From Solimonas sp041612095 (GTDB lineage: Bacteria > Pseudomonadota > Gammaproteobacteria > Nevskiales > Nevskiaceae): DNA of 9,437 nt. The DNA lies in contig JBFJJW010000127.1 of NCBI GenBank assembly GCA_041612095.1, forward strand, positions 1-9,437. The letters run 5' to 3'. The notes under the pieces are model-generated. The model made no database searches. It was given only the letters and a program-made list of their open reading frames with translations, and was not told the DNA's origin. This document shows positions 1-6,246 of the stretch, one piece after another. The translations under genes were made by a program, and so were the position numbers. Within the stretch, counting starts at the first letter, position 1; every line of letters starts with the position of its first letter.

Positions 1-405
1 GAACAGCATCCAGATGCGCTGCTGCGCGAGCAGCTGCACGATGCGATCCCACTGCTTCAGGTAATCGACGTCGATTACACCCGGGGCATCAGGGGAAACG
101 CCCACCCACAAGGTTCCGATACGAGCCGAGTTGAAGCCATTGTCGGCCAGCCAGGCGGCGTCCCGCGCCTGGAAACCGTCTGCCGCGTCCGGCGGTACAA
201 ACGGCGCGGTCTTCCAGACCACGTTGACGCCGTGCGTCAGCACCACCCTTCCCTGCGGGTCCACCAGCCAGCGGCCGTCGCGGCGCAACTGCGGTGAATC
301 GCTGGCGCTGCCGACCGCATTACCGCTGGATCCACAGGCGGCAGCGCCCAGGCACAGCAGCACAGGGAGCAGCCAGGCCAGGGTCAATCGGGTCATGCGT
401 CGCAT
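1..405 (-). CDS. Partial lipoprotein, glycoside hydrolase family 5 (endoglycosylceramidase-like), N-terminal part
   Basis: Open frame running leftward off the window edge; the first 135 residues are visible. The ATG at 405 is preceded by a strong GGAAGGAG site five bases upstream, which favours it over the ATG at 396. The start is basic (MRRMTR), followed by a hydrophobic stretch and a lipobox-like LGAAAC, so Cys24 is probably lipidated. The mature part begins as GH5 endoglycoceramidase-type enzymes do: a DGRWLVDPQGR strand (43-53), HGVN (58-61), a Lys-Thr-Ala-Pro-Phe segment (65-69), GFQARDAAWLADNGFN (77-92), Arg95 at the conserved GH5 arginine position, then W100 and a PGVID turn. Family members cleave the oligosaccharide-ceramide bond or other beta-glycosides. 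The two catalytic glutamates lie beyond the window, so activity cannot be judged. It is divergent from the Rieske gene; a functional link to steroid metabolism is not evident. Confidence 0.75.
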   Translation of the reverse strand, partial: MRRMTRLTLAWLLPVLLCLGAAACGSSGNAVGSASDSPQLRRDGRWLVDPQGRVVLTHGVNVVWKTAPFVPPDAADGFQARDAAWLADNGFNSARIGTLWVGVSPDAPGVIDVDYLKQWDRIVQLLAQQRIWMLF

Positions 406-567
406 GGGATCTCCTTCCAGTCACGTGCCGTCGCAGTCGCCCGAATCGCGGGGTCCGCCGCACGTGTATTCGCGATGCAGCGCACGCTACGGGCCGCGCC
501 GCACACACACTTCATTCAAACGGATGATGTATCGCATACGCCCTGTTCCCACACTGACGCCAGCAAT

Positions 568-624
568 CGCAGGCGTGTCGCCTGCGGCGGTAAAACAAGC
601 ACGCTCGCCCGGTCATCCACCGGG
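568..624. promoter_or_regulatory. Two hairpins in the leader of the Rieske oxygenase gene
   Basis: Seen directly: an 8-bp perfect inverted repeat (CGCAGGCG 568-575, CGCCTGCG 579-586, loop TGT), then a 6-bp one (CCCGGT 608-613, ACCGGG 619-624, loop of five bases). The second ends eight bases before the GGAG ribosome-binding site (632-635) of the gene starting at 644. They could be operator half-sites or RNA structures affecting translation of the oxygenase. Neither is followed by a T-run, so they are not intrinsic terminators. No convincing -35/-10 pair was recognised in 406-643. Function is inferred only from position. Confidence 0.35.
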
Positions 625-643
625 ACCAGCCGGAGTACACAGC

Positions 644-1729
644 ATGGCAACTTCCAAGGAATACGGCCTCGGCGAATTCACGTTCCCGCGCGGCTGGTTC
701 ATGGTCGCCGAAAGCGCCAAGGTCACCGACAAGCCCCAGGGCGTGAAGTTCTTCGGCCAGGAATTTGCGCTCTACCGTGGCAAGCAGAGCGGCAAGGTCA
801 TCCTGCTGGATGCCTACTGCCCGCACATGGGCACGCATCTGGCGCGCAACAGCACCTCCTATGTTGCACAGGATGGGCCGGTGGAAGGCGACTCGATCCG
901 CTGCCCCTACCACGCCTGGCGCTTCGGGCCGGATGGCAAGTGCAACCACATCCCCTACGCCACCGGCCCGATTCCGCCGGCGGCCAAGGTGCGCGCCTGG
1001 GTGGTCGAAGAACATATGGGCGCGGTGTTCGTCTGGCACGATCCCGAAGGCGGCGAACCCGACTACAGCGTGCCGGTGATTCCGGAATGCACGGACGCCT
1101 CATGGGTGCCGCTCGCGTTCGATGATCTTGGCATCGTCAACTGCCATACCCAGGAGATCGTCGACAACATCACCGACGTCGCGCATTTCGGCCCGGTACA
1201 CGGCTCGATCACCAAGTACTTCGAGAATGAGTTCCGCGGCCAGGTCGCGGTCCAGCGCATGGGTGGCGGGCACCGCACCCTGACCACCGCCGACGGCCCG
1301 ATGCTGGAGACCGAGGCGGTCTATACCGGACCCAGCATCCTCATCACCAAGATGACGGGCACGCACGACTCCTACATCTTCATCGCACATACGCCGGTGG
1401 AAGACGGCACCGCCTACGTATGGCATGGCCTGATGGTGAAGTCGCCGACCGGTCAGGCCCAGTACACGCAGCAGGACGTCGAGATCGCGCGCCAGTACCA
1501 GACCATGGCCCTTGCCGCGTTCGCCCAGGACTTCGAGGTATGGAAGCACAAGCGTCCCTGCTTCCAGGGCCTGTTTGTGCAGGGCGACGGCCCATTCCTC
1601 AAGCAGCGGCTCTGGTACAAGCAGTTCTACAACCCGCGTTCGCAGCGCGATGGCATCCTGAAGCAGGTCGAGGGCATCCATCTGGCACGCGGCATGGACG
1701 GCGCACCGGCCTCGAACAAGGCCGCCTGA
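644..1729 (+). CDS. Rieske non-haem iron oxygenase, 3-ketosteroid 9-alpha-hydroxylase (KshA)-like
   Basis: 361 residues, the usual KshA length. KshA is the terminal oxygenase that, with a separate reductase (KshB), hydroxylates C9 of 3-ketosteroids and so leads to opening of ring B. The Rieske [2Fe-2S] ligands are visible as CPHMG (Cys59, His61) and CPYHAW (Cys87, His90). The mononuclear iron site is VDNITDVAHFGPVH with Asn175, Asp178, His181 and His186, and the carboxylate ligand is Asp296 in QDFEVWKHK. Segments LDAYCPHMG, GDGKC-like FGPDGKCNHIPYA and FVWHD match the KshA pattern. The frame stays open upstream to 131, but that part overlaps the opposite-strand lipoprotein and its N-terminal translation looks like non-coding sequence. 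The ATG at 644 has GGAG eight bases upstream and begins just before the conserved PRGW segment. Substrate (C9 or another ring position) cannot be fixed; no reductase gene is in view. Cytoplasmic. Confidence 0.88.
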   Translation: MATSKEYGLGEFTFPRGWFMVAESAKVTDKPQGVKFFGQEFALYRGKQSGKVILLDAYCPHMGTHLARNSTSYVAQDGPVEGDSIRCPYHAWRFGPDGKCNHIPYATGPIPPAAKVRAWVVEEHMGAVFVWHDPEGGEPDYSVPVIPECTDASWVPLAFDDLGIVNCHTQEIVDNITDVAHFGPVHGSITKYFENEFRGQVAVQRMGGGHRTLTTADGPMLETEAVYTGPSILITKMTGTHDSYIFIAHTPVEDGTAYVWHGLMVKSPTGQAQYTQQDVEIARQYQTMALAAFAQDFEVWKHKRPCFQGLFVQGDGPFLKQRLWYKQFYNPRSQRDGILKQVEGIHLARGMDGAPASNKAA

Positions 1730-1744
1730 CTCGCAAGCAGCAAG

Positions 1745-1773
1745 AAAAACGCCCGCGGCTAGCGGGCGTTTTT
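1745..1773. terminator. Bidirectional intrinsic terminator between the Rieske gene and ksi
   Basis: A perfect 12-bp stem AAAAACGCCCGC / GCGGGCGTTTTT with loop GGCTA, 15 bases after the Rieske stop codon. The A-run on one side and T-run on the other make it work in both directions, which suits two genes that converge here. Confidence 0.93.
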
Positions 1774-1799
1774 CGTTGCGGCCGGGCGCATGCGTCCGC

Positions 1800-2180
1800 T
1801 TACTTCAGTACCTCCATGTCGCTCTTGCCCCAGAACGCGCGCATCGAGGAAAACTTGCCGGCGTCGTCAAAGGTCATGACGTCGATCACATGAATCTCGG
1901 CCTTGCCCTCGGGCATGTTGAGAACCACGTCGAAGGCCATGGCCGCGGAGTTTCCATGCGATGCCCGTATCGGCGCGGCCAGACGCAGGCGCGCACCAGT
2001 GGCAACCGCCATCTTGTAGAACGCCGCGATCTCGGCCTTGCCGTGCTTGACCTCACTGCCCACCGGATCCTCGACCGTGGCGTCGTCGGCATAGAGGTCG
2101 GCAATGGCCTGGGCGTCGGAACGATTGAAATGATCGATATAGGCCTGCATCGCGGCTTTCATCTGTGCTTCTGTAGGCAC
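1800..2180 (-). CDS. ksi: Steroid delta-isomerase (ketosteroid isomerase)
   Basis: 126 residues, matching bacterial ketosteroid isomerases (about 125-131). The enzyme moves the double bond of 3-oxo-delta-5-steroids to delta-4 by intramolecular proton transfer; it is a soluble NTF2-fold dimer. The catalytic triad is present: Tyr14 in QAYID, Asp38 in VEDPVGSE (the same octapeptide I recall from the Comamonas testosteroni enzyme), and Asp100 in VIDVM. Tyr14 and Asp38 match C. testosteroni numbering and Asp100 is offset by one from Asp99. The ADDATVEDP and RAFWG segments are also family-typical. Start: a GTG at 2180 with AAGGAG five bases upstream; the in-frame ATG at 2219 lacks a good site and would add 13 residues that isomerases do not have. 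It is convergent with the Rieske gene and divergent from the luxR-type gene, which may control it. Confidence 0.93.
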   Translation of the reverse strand: MPTEAQMKAAMQAYIDHFNRSDAQAIADLYADDATVEDPVGSEVKHGKAEIAAFYKMAVATGARLRLAAPIRASHGNSAAMAFDVVLNMPEGKAEIHVIDVMTFDDAGKFSSMRAFWGKSDMEVLK

Positions 2181-2222
2181 GGCAACTCCTTCGGTCGTAA
2201 GCGGATGTCTGGGCTGCATGGT

Positions 2223-2280
2223 GGTGCAGCCGGCCGCCCTTCAAATCGTCCGGACAGACGACCACCGGCTCGGCTGCACC
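2223..2280. promoter_or_regulatory. Dyad-symmetric element between ksi and the luxR-type gene
   Basis: Seen directly: a perfect 10-bp inverted repeat, GGTGCAGCCG at 2223-2232 and CGGCTGCACC at 2271-2280, enclosing an 8-bp palindrome GTCCGGAC at 2248-2255. Both have exactly the same symmetry axis, between 2251 and 2252. The element lies in the divergent intergenic region, 43 bases before the ksi GTG and about 50 bases before a possible luxR -10 box. This is a plausible operator for the adjacent regulator or another factor. It could instead be an incidental RNA hairpin. Binding is inferred from position and symmetry only. Confidence 0.45.
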
Positions 2281-2332
2281 AGAATCGCGCCCTTCCGCAC
2301 CGGACGCGATGCACGATCTGAGGGACTTCCCC

Positions 2333-2338
2333 TATACT
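2333..2338 (+). promoter_or_regulatory. Possible -10 box for the luxR-type gene
   Basis: TATACT is a five-of-six match to the sigma-70 -10 consensus in otherwise GC-rich sequence, 115 bases before the GTG start at 2453. The -35 position holds only a poor match, as expected if an activator is needed. If it is the promoter, the ATG at 2309 is upstream of transcription and cannot be the start of the protein. Confidence 0.35.
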
Positions 2339-2452
2339 CCGACCGGGCGTTTGCGAAAGACGCTCGCTAATTCCAAGAAACCGATTCAGGTTCCGCCATC
2401 CCCCCGTGGGCGGCCCCGTCAGGGCTGTGCCTGCGATGGACCAGGAGAGCCC

Positions 2453-3664
2453 GTGCCACCCGCCAAGCCGACCGCTGCCCGCGCTGCAAAAACCGCCTCC
2501 AAGGCAGCCAGCAAGCGCCCCCTGACGACTGTCGCCAAGGCAGAGGACCTGGCTCAGCTCGACTTGCTGCTGGGCGCCATTTACGAAGGCCCCACCGAAT
2601 CACCCCCGTGGAACAGCGCGCTGCAGATGATGCGCGACACGCTGCTGGCCGCACACGTGACCCTGATCCTGCGCCCGCCGTCTCAGGACAGCGCCGGCGT
2701 GATGATCAACACCGGCCCGATCACCACCCAGGGGGTGGAGTCCTACGAAAGCCACTTCTTTGCCACCGACCCCTTCGTGAGGCTGCAGGAGGGCGAGGTG
2801 CTGACCGCCGAAGAGCTGATCGGCACGCAGTGGCTGGAAAGCTCGATCTACAACGAGTATCTGAAGCCGCTGGGCATACGCCACCTGCTCGGTGCCGACA
2901 TTTATACCAAGGACGGCATCGAATGCCGCCTGCGCATCACCCGCCCGCTGGAATCCAAGTCATTTTCACCGGACGACAAGGCGCTGGTGCGCTTTCTGCT
3001 GCCGCATCTGAAACGTTCGATTCAGCTGCATGCGCGCCTCGATTTTCTGGAAACCGAGCGCCAGCTGTTCGCCGGCACCGTCAACCGCATGCTGCTGGGC
3101 ATCGTCAGCTTCGACCAGAACGGCGCCGTGCTGGAAACCAACCAGGAGGCGCGCCGCATCCTGGCCGAGAAGGACGGCATCTGGCAGTCCGGCAACACGC
3201 TCGCAGTCGAGTCCAGCCAGGAAGGCCGCGAGCTGCAGCGCATGATTCGCGCCGCGATCGCCGACAACAGCGGTGGCGAAGGCTCGGCAGTCGTCGAAGC
3301 CATGTCGATCTCGCGCCCTTCGGGCCGCAGCAAGCTTGGCGTGCTGGTGCGGGCCATTCCGATGGGTCGCTATTCCGAGAGCCGGCATCGGCCCGCGGCC
3401 GCCGTGTTCCTGCGCGACTCGGAAGCCAACGCCGCCCAGCCGTCTCAAGAACTGGTGCGCCGGCTGTTCGGGCTGACGCGCATGGAAGCTCAGCTGGCGC
3501 TGCTGCTGGCGGAAGGCAACACCCTGGATGAAGCAGCGGAGAAGATGAACGTGCGCCGCAATACCGCGCGCACCCATTTGCGGTCAATCTTCTGCAAAAC
3601 CGGCGTCACCCGCCAGACGATGCTGGTACGGCTGCTGCTGAACAGTGTGATGTCGCTGGGCTGA
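2453..3664 (+). CDS. LuxR-type transcriptional regulator with GAF/PAS-like sensor region
   Basis: 403 residues from a GTG with AGGAG five bases upstream. The frame is open back to an ATG at 2309, but that extension has no good ribosome-binding site and crosses the likely promoter. Layout: a basic Ala/Lys/Pro-rich tail (2-30, seven Lys/Arg and no acidic residue); a GAF-like region (about 35-195) with IYEG, PPW and FATDPF motifs seen in many proteobacterial LuxR proteins; a PAS-like segment (about 203-300) with LGIVSFDQNGAVLETNQEA; and a C-terminal LuxR helix-turn-helix (about 340-398) with LTRMEAQ, LDEAAEKMNVRRNTARTHL and IFCKTG. No receiver domain is present, so it probably senses a ligand or partner. 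In architecture and neighbourhood it resembles TeiR/TesR, the testosterone-responsive LuxR regulator of Comamonas; that is inference. Likely targets are the divergent ksi and nearby steroid genes. Confidence 0.85.
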   Translation: MPPAKPTAARAAKTASKAASKRPLTTVAKAEDLAQLDLLLGAIYEGPTESPPWNSALQMMRDTLLAAHVTLILRPPSQDSAGVMINTGPITTQGVESYESHFFATDPFVRLQEGEVLTAEELIGTQWLESSIYNEYLKPLGIRHLLGADIYTKDGIECRLRITRPLESKSFSPDDKALVRFLLPHLKRSIQLHARLDFLETERQLFAGTVNRMLLGIVSFDQNGAVLETNQEARRILAEKDGIWQSGNTLAVESSQEGRELQRMIRAAIADNSGGEGSAVVEAMSISRPSGRSKLGVLVRAIPMGRYSESRHRPAAAVFLRDSEANAAQPSQELVRRLFGLTRMEAQLALLLAEGNTLDEAAEKMNVRRNTARTHLRSIFCKTGVTRQTMLVRLLLNSVMSLG

Positions 3665-3683
3665 GACCCTACGGCACCGCCCG

Positions 3684-4928
3684 TCACCGGGTCGGCAGCT
3701 TCAGCCTCAGTACCAGCGCAACCGCCACCACCGCGCTGGCGATGAACACGACGAACGCGCTGTTGTAGCTGCCGGTGCGGTCAAAGACCTCGCCGATGAA
3801 GCGGATGGCAATGATGGCCAGCGGCATCATCACCAGGTTCATGCTGCCCATCACCGCACCATAGGACGCCGCGCCAAAGCAGTCCGCGGTCAGGGTCGTC
3901 CACAGCGGATAGGTGCCACCGATCGCCAGACCGATGATGCAGCAGGCGGCGATCAGTACCGGATAGGCAGGCTCGATCAGCAGCAGACACAGGAAACTCA
4001 CATTGCACGCCGCCACCACGCAGAACAGGTAACGCTTGTCGTAGCGGTCCGCCAACGCACCTATTGCCAGCTTGCCCACGATCGCCGAGAACGTCAGACA
4101 CGACAGCAGCAGGGCCGCGCGGGCGGCGCCATAGCCTGCATCCACACCGTAGGGAATCAGCGAGGCCAGCAGGGCTTGATCGGCGCCCAGCAACAGGCCC
4201 GCGCCGAGCGCAATCGACCAGAAGCGCGCGTCGCGCAGCAGCTGCGCGAACGACCACTGCCGCGATTCGCTGGCCGGCGTCGCGGCAGCCGCTGTCGAGA
4301 TCTGGGCTGGAGTGGCGGCGTCGCCGTCCGGCATCATGCCGAGGTCCTGGGGGCGATCCCGTATGCGCCACAGCACCACCAGCAGCACACCGGCGGGCAC
4401 CATGACGCTCAAGGCCATCAACGCGCCGCGCCAGCCGTAGTGCTGCATCAGCACCGCGACCAGCGGCGGCATGACGAAGCCCCCAGCCGAGGTTGCGACC
4501 GCCAGCAGGCCCATTGCCTTGCCCCGCTGCCGGTAGAACCAGCGCGTGGTGATGACGTTCGCAGCGAGCGCGCCGCTGGCTACGGTGCCCAATGACAACG
4601 GGCCGAGGATCACCAGCGCCATCAGCGCCGGTGAATCAAGCGTGGCCAGCGCCGCGAAACCTACCGCCAGCATTACGGCGCCTGCCGACATCACCCAGCG
4701 CGCCGAGACCCGGTCAAGCACGCGCCCCGCCAACGGGCCCCAGATGGCAAAGCCCACCAGCAGGGCAATGAATCCGGTGTTGGCGTCGGCGCGCGACAAT
4801 GCGAACTCCTGCGACAGCGGCCCCACGAACAGGCCGAAGGCATAGGTGGTGCTGCCGATGGACAGCATCGTGCTGAAGAATCCCGCAGCCACGATCCACC
4901 AGCCATAGAACATCCGGCGCGAAGTCAT
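3684..4928 (-). CDS. Major facilitator superfamily transporter
   Basis: 414 residues with about 12 hydrophobic segments in two halves split by a hydrophilic loop (about 188-228). MFS signatures are visible: GRVLDRVSAR (68-77) between helices 2 and 3, its second-half copy GALADRYDKR (290-299), and RWFYRQRGKAMG (129-140), typical of the oxalate/formate-antiporter and monocarboxylate-transporter branch. The start is MTSRRMFYGWW, where the conserved YGW precedes helix 1. The ATG at 4928 overlaps the stop of the upstream SDR as ATGA, and AAGGGGAG lies five bases upstream, so the two are translationally coupled. It sits in the inner membrane and probably moves an organic anion. A steroid acid or a breakdown product is a reasonable guess from the neighbours, but nothing in the sequence fixes the substrate. 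It converges on the luxR-type gene with only a 19-base gap and no clear terminator. Confidence 0.88.
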   Translation of the reverse strand: MTSRRMFYGWWIVAAGFFSTMLSIGSTTYAFGLFVGPLSQEFALSRADANTGFIALLVGFAIWGPLAGRVLDRVSARWVMSAGAVMLAVGFAALATLDSPALMALVILGPLSLGTVASGALAANVITTRWFYRQRGKAMGLLAVATSAGGFVMPPLVAVLMQHYGWRGALMALSVMVPAGVLLVVLWRIRDRPQDLGMMPDGDAATPAQISTAAAATPASESRQWSFAQLLRDARFWSIALGAGLLLGADQALLASLIPYGVDAGYGAARAALLLSCLTFSAIVGKLAIGALADRYDKRYLFCVVAACNVSFLCLLLIEPAYPVLIAACCIIGLAIGGTYPLWTTLTADCFGAASYGAVMGSMNLVMMPLAIIAIRFIGEVFDRTGSYNSAFVVFIASAVVAVALVLRLKLPTR

Positions 4929-5782
4929 GCGTGCTCCCCTTGATTGTGGTTGTAGCGTAGCGCGGCATCGCCCAATACCGTCATGCCGTCCAGCGCGTAC
5001 ACCGGCGCCTGCGCCTGCTGTAGCAACTCACGGCTGACGGCCACCCGGCCATTCACCGTGCCGTGCACACACAGCCACACGGCCTCGGCCATGACCTCCA
5101 CCGGCTCGATCCAGTCCGGATGTGTGGCCGCGGCCTGACGCACCACGTCGGCTGCGCCGTCAGTGCTGACGATCTTGTACGGCAGCACCACGTTCGCACA
5201 GATGCCGCTGCCGTGCAGCTCGGCCGCCAATGCCTCGGTGTAGCGGTTCAGCGCGACCTTGGACACGCCGTAGTAGGCCAGCGCGTGCACCAGCTTGGCG
5301 GGGCCCGGATACGGGGTCGGTGGCTGGCGGGCCATCTCGCTGCCGATGTTGACGATGCGCCCCCAACCACGGTGCTTCATCGCCGGCAAGGCCTGCTGGA
5401 TCAGATCGATCGGCGCCTGCAGGTTCAGCTCGAGCATGGCGCTGCGTGCAGCGAGATCAATCTTGCTGGGTGGTGCATACGCACTGATGCCGGCTGCGTT
5501 GTTGATCAGGACATCCACCGCGCCAAAGGCTTCCGATGCACGTGTGATCAGCGTAGCGCGCGCCGATGCATCCATGAGTTCGCAACACAGCGAGGCCACA
5601 CGCCCACCCGCGTCGCGTATCAGCTCGCAGGTCTGATCCAGCCCGGCCTGGGATCGCTCGCTGGCCGTCACCACCACGCGCAGACCCTGAGCAGCCAGCC
5701 GTTGTGCAACGGCGCGACCGATCCCACGTGAGGCGCCGGTCACCAACGCCACCCGCTCGCCCGCCAAGTCCAGCTGCTGCAT
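4925..5782 (-). CDS. Short-chain dehydrogenase/reductase with an enlarged active-site loop
   Basis: 285 residues. A classical SDR: cofactor motif TGASRGIG (15-22), NNAAG (94-98), catalytic tetrad Asn120, Ser148, Tyr171 and Lys175 (YGVSK). The Ser-to-Tyr spacing is 23 residues instead of about 13, because a Pro-rich stretch (152-168, RQPPTPYPGPAK...) is inserted where the substrate loop lies. After the second strand the sequence is TASERS, without the Asp of NAD-specific members, so NADP use is plausible. The C-terminal region (about 235-285) is longer than usual and lacks the normal GG-x-DGG end. Start: the ATG at 5782 with AAGGGGAG six bases upstream; an upstream in-frame ATG at 5839 would add 19 unrelated residues. 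It is the first gene of a two-gene operon with the MFS transporter. A hydroxysteroid dehydrogenase role is inferred from context only. Confidence 0.87.
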   Translation of the reverse strand: MQQLDLAGERVALVTGASRGIGRAVAQRLAAQGLRVVVTASERSQAGLDQTCELIRDAGGRVASLCCELMDASARATLITRASEAFGAVDVLINNAAGISAYAPPSKIDLAARSAMLELNLQAPIDLIQQALPAMKHRGWGRIVNIGSEMARQPPTPYPGPAKLVHALAYYGVSKVALNRYTEALAAELHGSGICANVVLPYKIVSTDGAADVVRQAAATHPDWIEPVEVMAEAVWLCVHGTVNGRVAVSRELLQQAQAPVYALDGMTVLGDAALRYNHNQGEHA

Positions 5783-5810
5783 GCGGCTCTCCCCTTGATC
5801 ATAAGCAGGC

Positions 5811-5839
5811 GTGAGCCGAGCGGGTGGCGCCGGTATCAT
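5811..5839 (+). promoter_or_regulatory. Possible promoter for the VanZ-like gene
   Basis: TATCAT at 5834-5839 is a five-of-six match to a -10 box, 17 bases after GTGAGC (5811-5816), a three-of-six -35 match. Transcription would start near 5846, between the two candidate VanZ start codons, and so would favour the later one at 5869. Confidence 0.3.
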
Positions 5840-5868
5840 GCGAACCCTACCCGCTCGTACTCCGCCTC

Positions 5869-6240
5869 GTGTTCAACCCCACCCCTGACGTGCAGCGCCA
5901 TCTGCTGCGACTCGCCGCGCTGTTCTATACGAGCATGATCGTGCTCGGTGCCCTGCTCAGCACGCCGCCCGATCCGTTGCGCGACACCAACGACAAGCTG
6001 CTGCATCTCACCGCCTACGGCGTGCTGGCCTGCCTCTTGTACTTCGGACTCAGCGTGCGTCCGCGCCTGCGCGCCATCGTCGTGGTCCTGGCGATTGCGG
6101 TGCTCGGGGCAATCGACGAAATCATCCAGAGCCAGTTTCCGCACCGAAACGCAGACCCCATGGACTGGCTGACCGATGTCGTGGCCAGCATCATCGTCTG
6201 CGCTGTACTGGGCGCGGTGCTGCGGCTGCGGCGCGGTTAG
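5869..6240 (+). CDS. VanZ-like family membrane protein
   Basis: 123 residues from a GTG at 5869; a GTG at 5824 would give 138 residues and one at 5890 would give 116. None has a clear ribosome-binding site. A possible promoter at 5811-5839 and the family's usual start near the first helix favour 5869, but the start is uncertain. The VanZ pattern is clear: NDKLLHLTAYGVLA (41-54), AIDEIIQSQFPHR (81-93), then Asp96 and DWLTDVV (99-105), with about four hydrophobic helices. VanZ proteins are small inner-membrane proteins known for low-level teicoplanin resistance in Enterococcus; most bacterial homologues have no known role. The gene stands alone on the plus strand, divergent from the SDR-MFS operon and ending six bases from the convergent dehydratase-like gene. 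It has no evident link to steroid metabolism. Confidence 0.8.
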   Translation: MFNPTPDVQRHLLRLAALFYTSMIVLGALLSTPPDPLRDTNDKLLHLTAYGVLACLLYFGLSVRPRLRAIVVVLAIAVLGAIDEIIQSQFPHRNADPMDWLTDVVASIIVCAVLGAVLRLRRG

Positions 6241-6246
6241 CTGTGC

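Noticed and set aside
422..466. Two CACGTG palindromes 39 bases apart in the lipoprotein-Rieske spacer
   Set aside because: Six-base palindromes are common in GC-rich DNA and no flanking symmetry or conserved spacing supports an operator.
131..643. Upstream in-frame extension of the Rieske oxygenase gene
   Set aside because: It overlaps the opposite-strand lipoprotein, its translation is low-complexity Arg/Pro/Ser sequence, and the ATG at 644 has a proper ribosome-binding site and matches the family start.
2309..2452. In-frame ATG-initiated extension of the LuxR-type regulator
   Set aside because: It has no ribosome-binding site, probably lies partly upstream of the promoter, and the GTG at 2453 has AGGAG at ideal spacing.
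3665..3683. Possible terminator between the luxR-type and MFS genes
   Set aside because: Only a 4-bp CCCG/CGGG stem is present, with no T-run on either side.
5838..5888. Short ATG frame (16 codons) overlapping the VanZ-like gene start
   Set aside because: It has no ribosome-binding site and could be chance; a leader-peptide role would need evidence from conservation.
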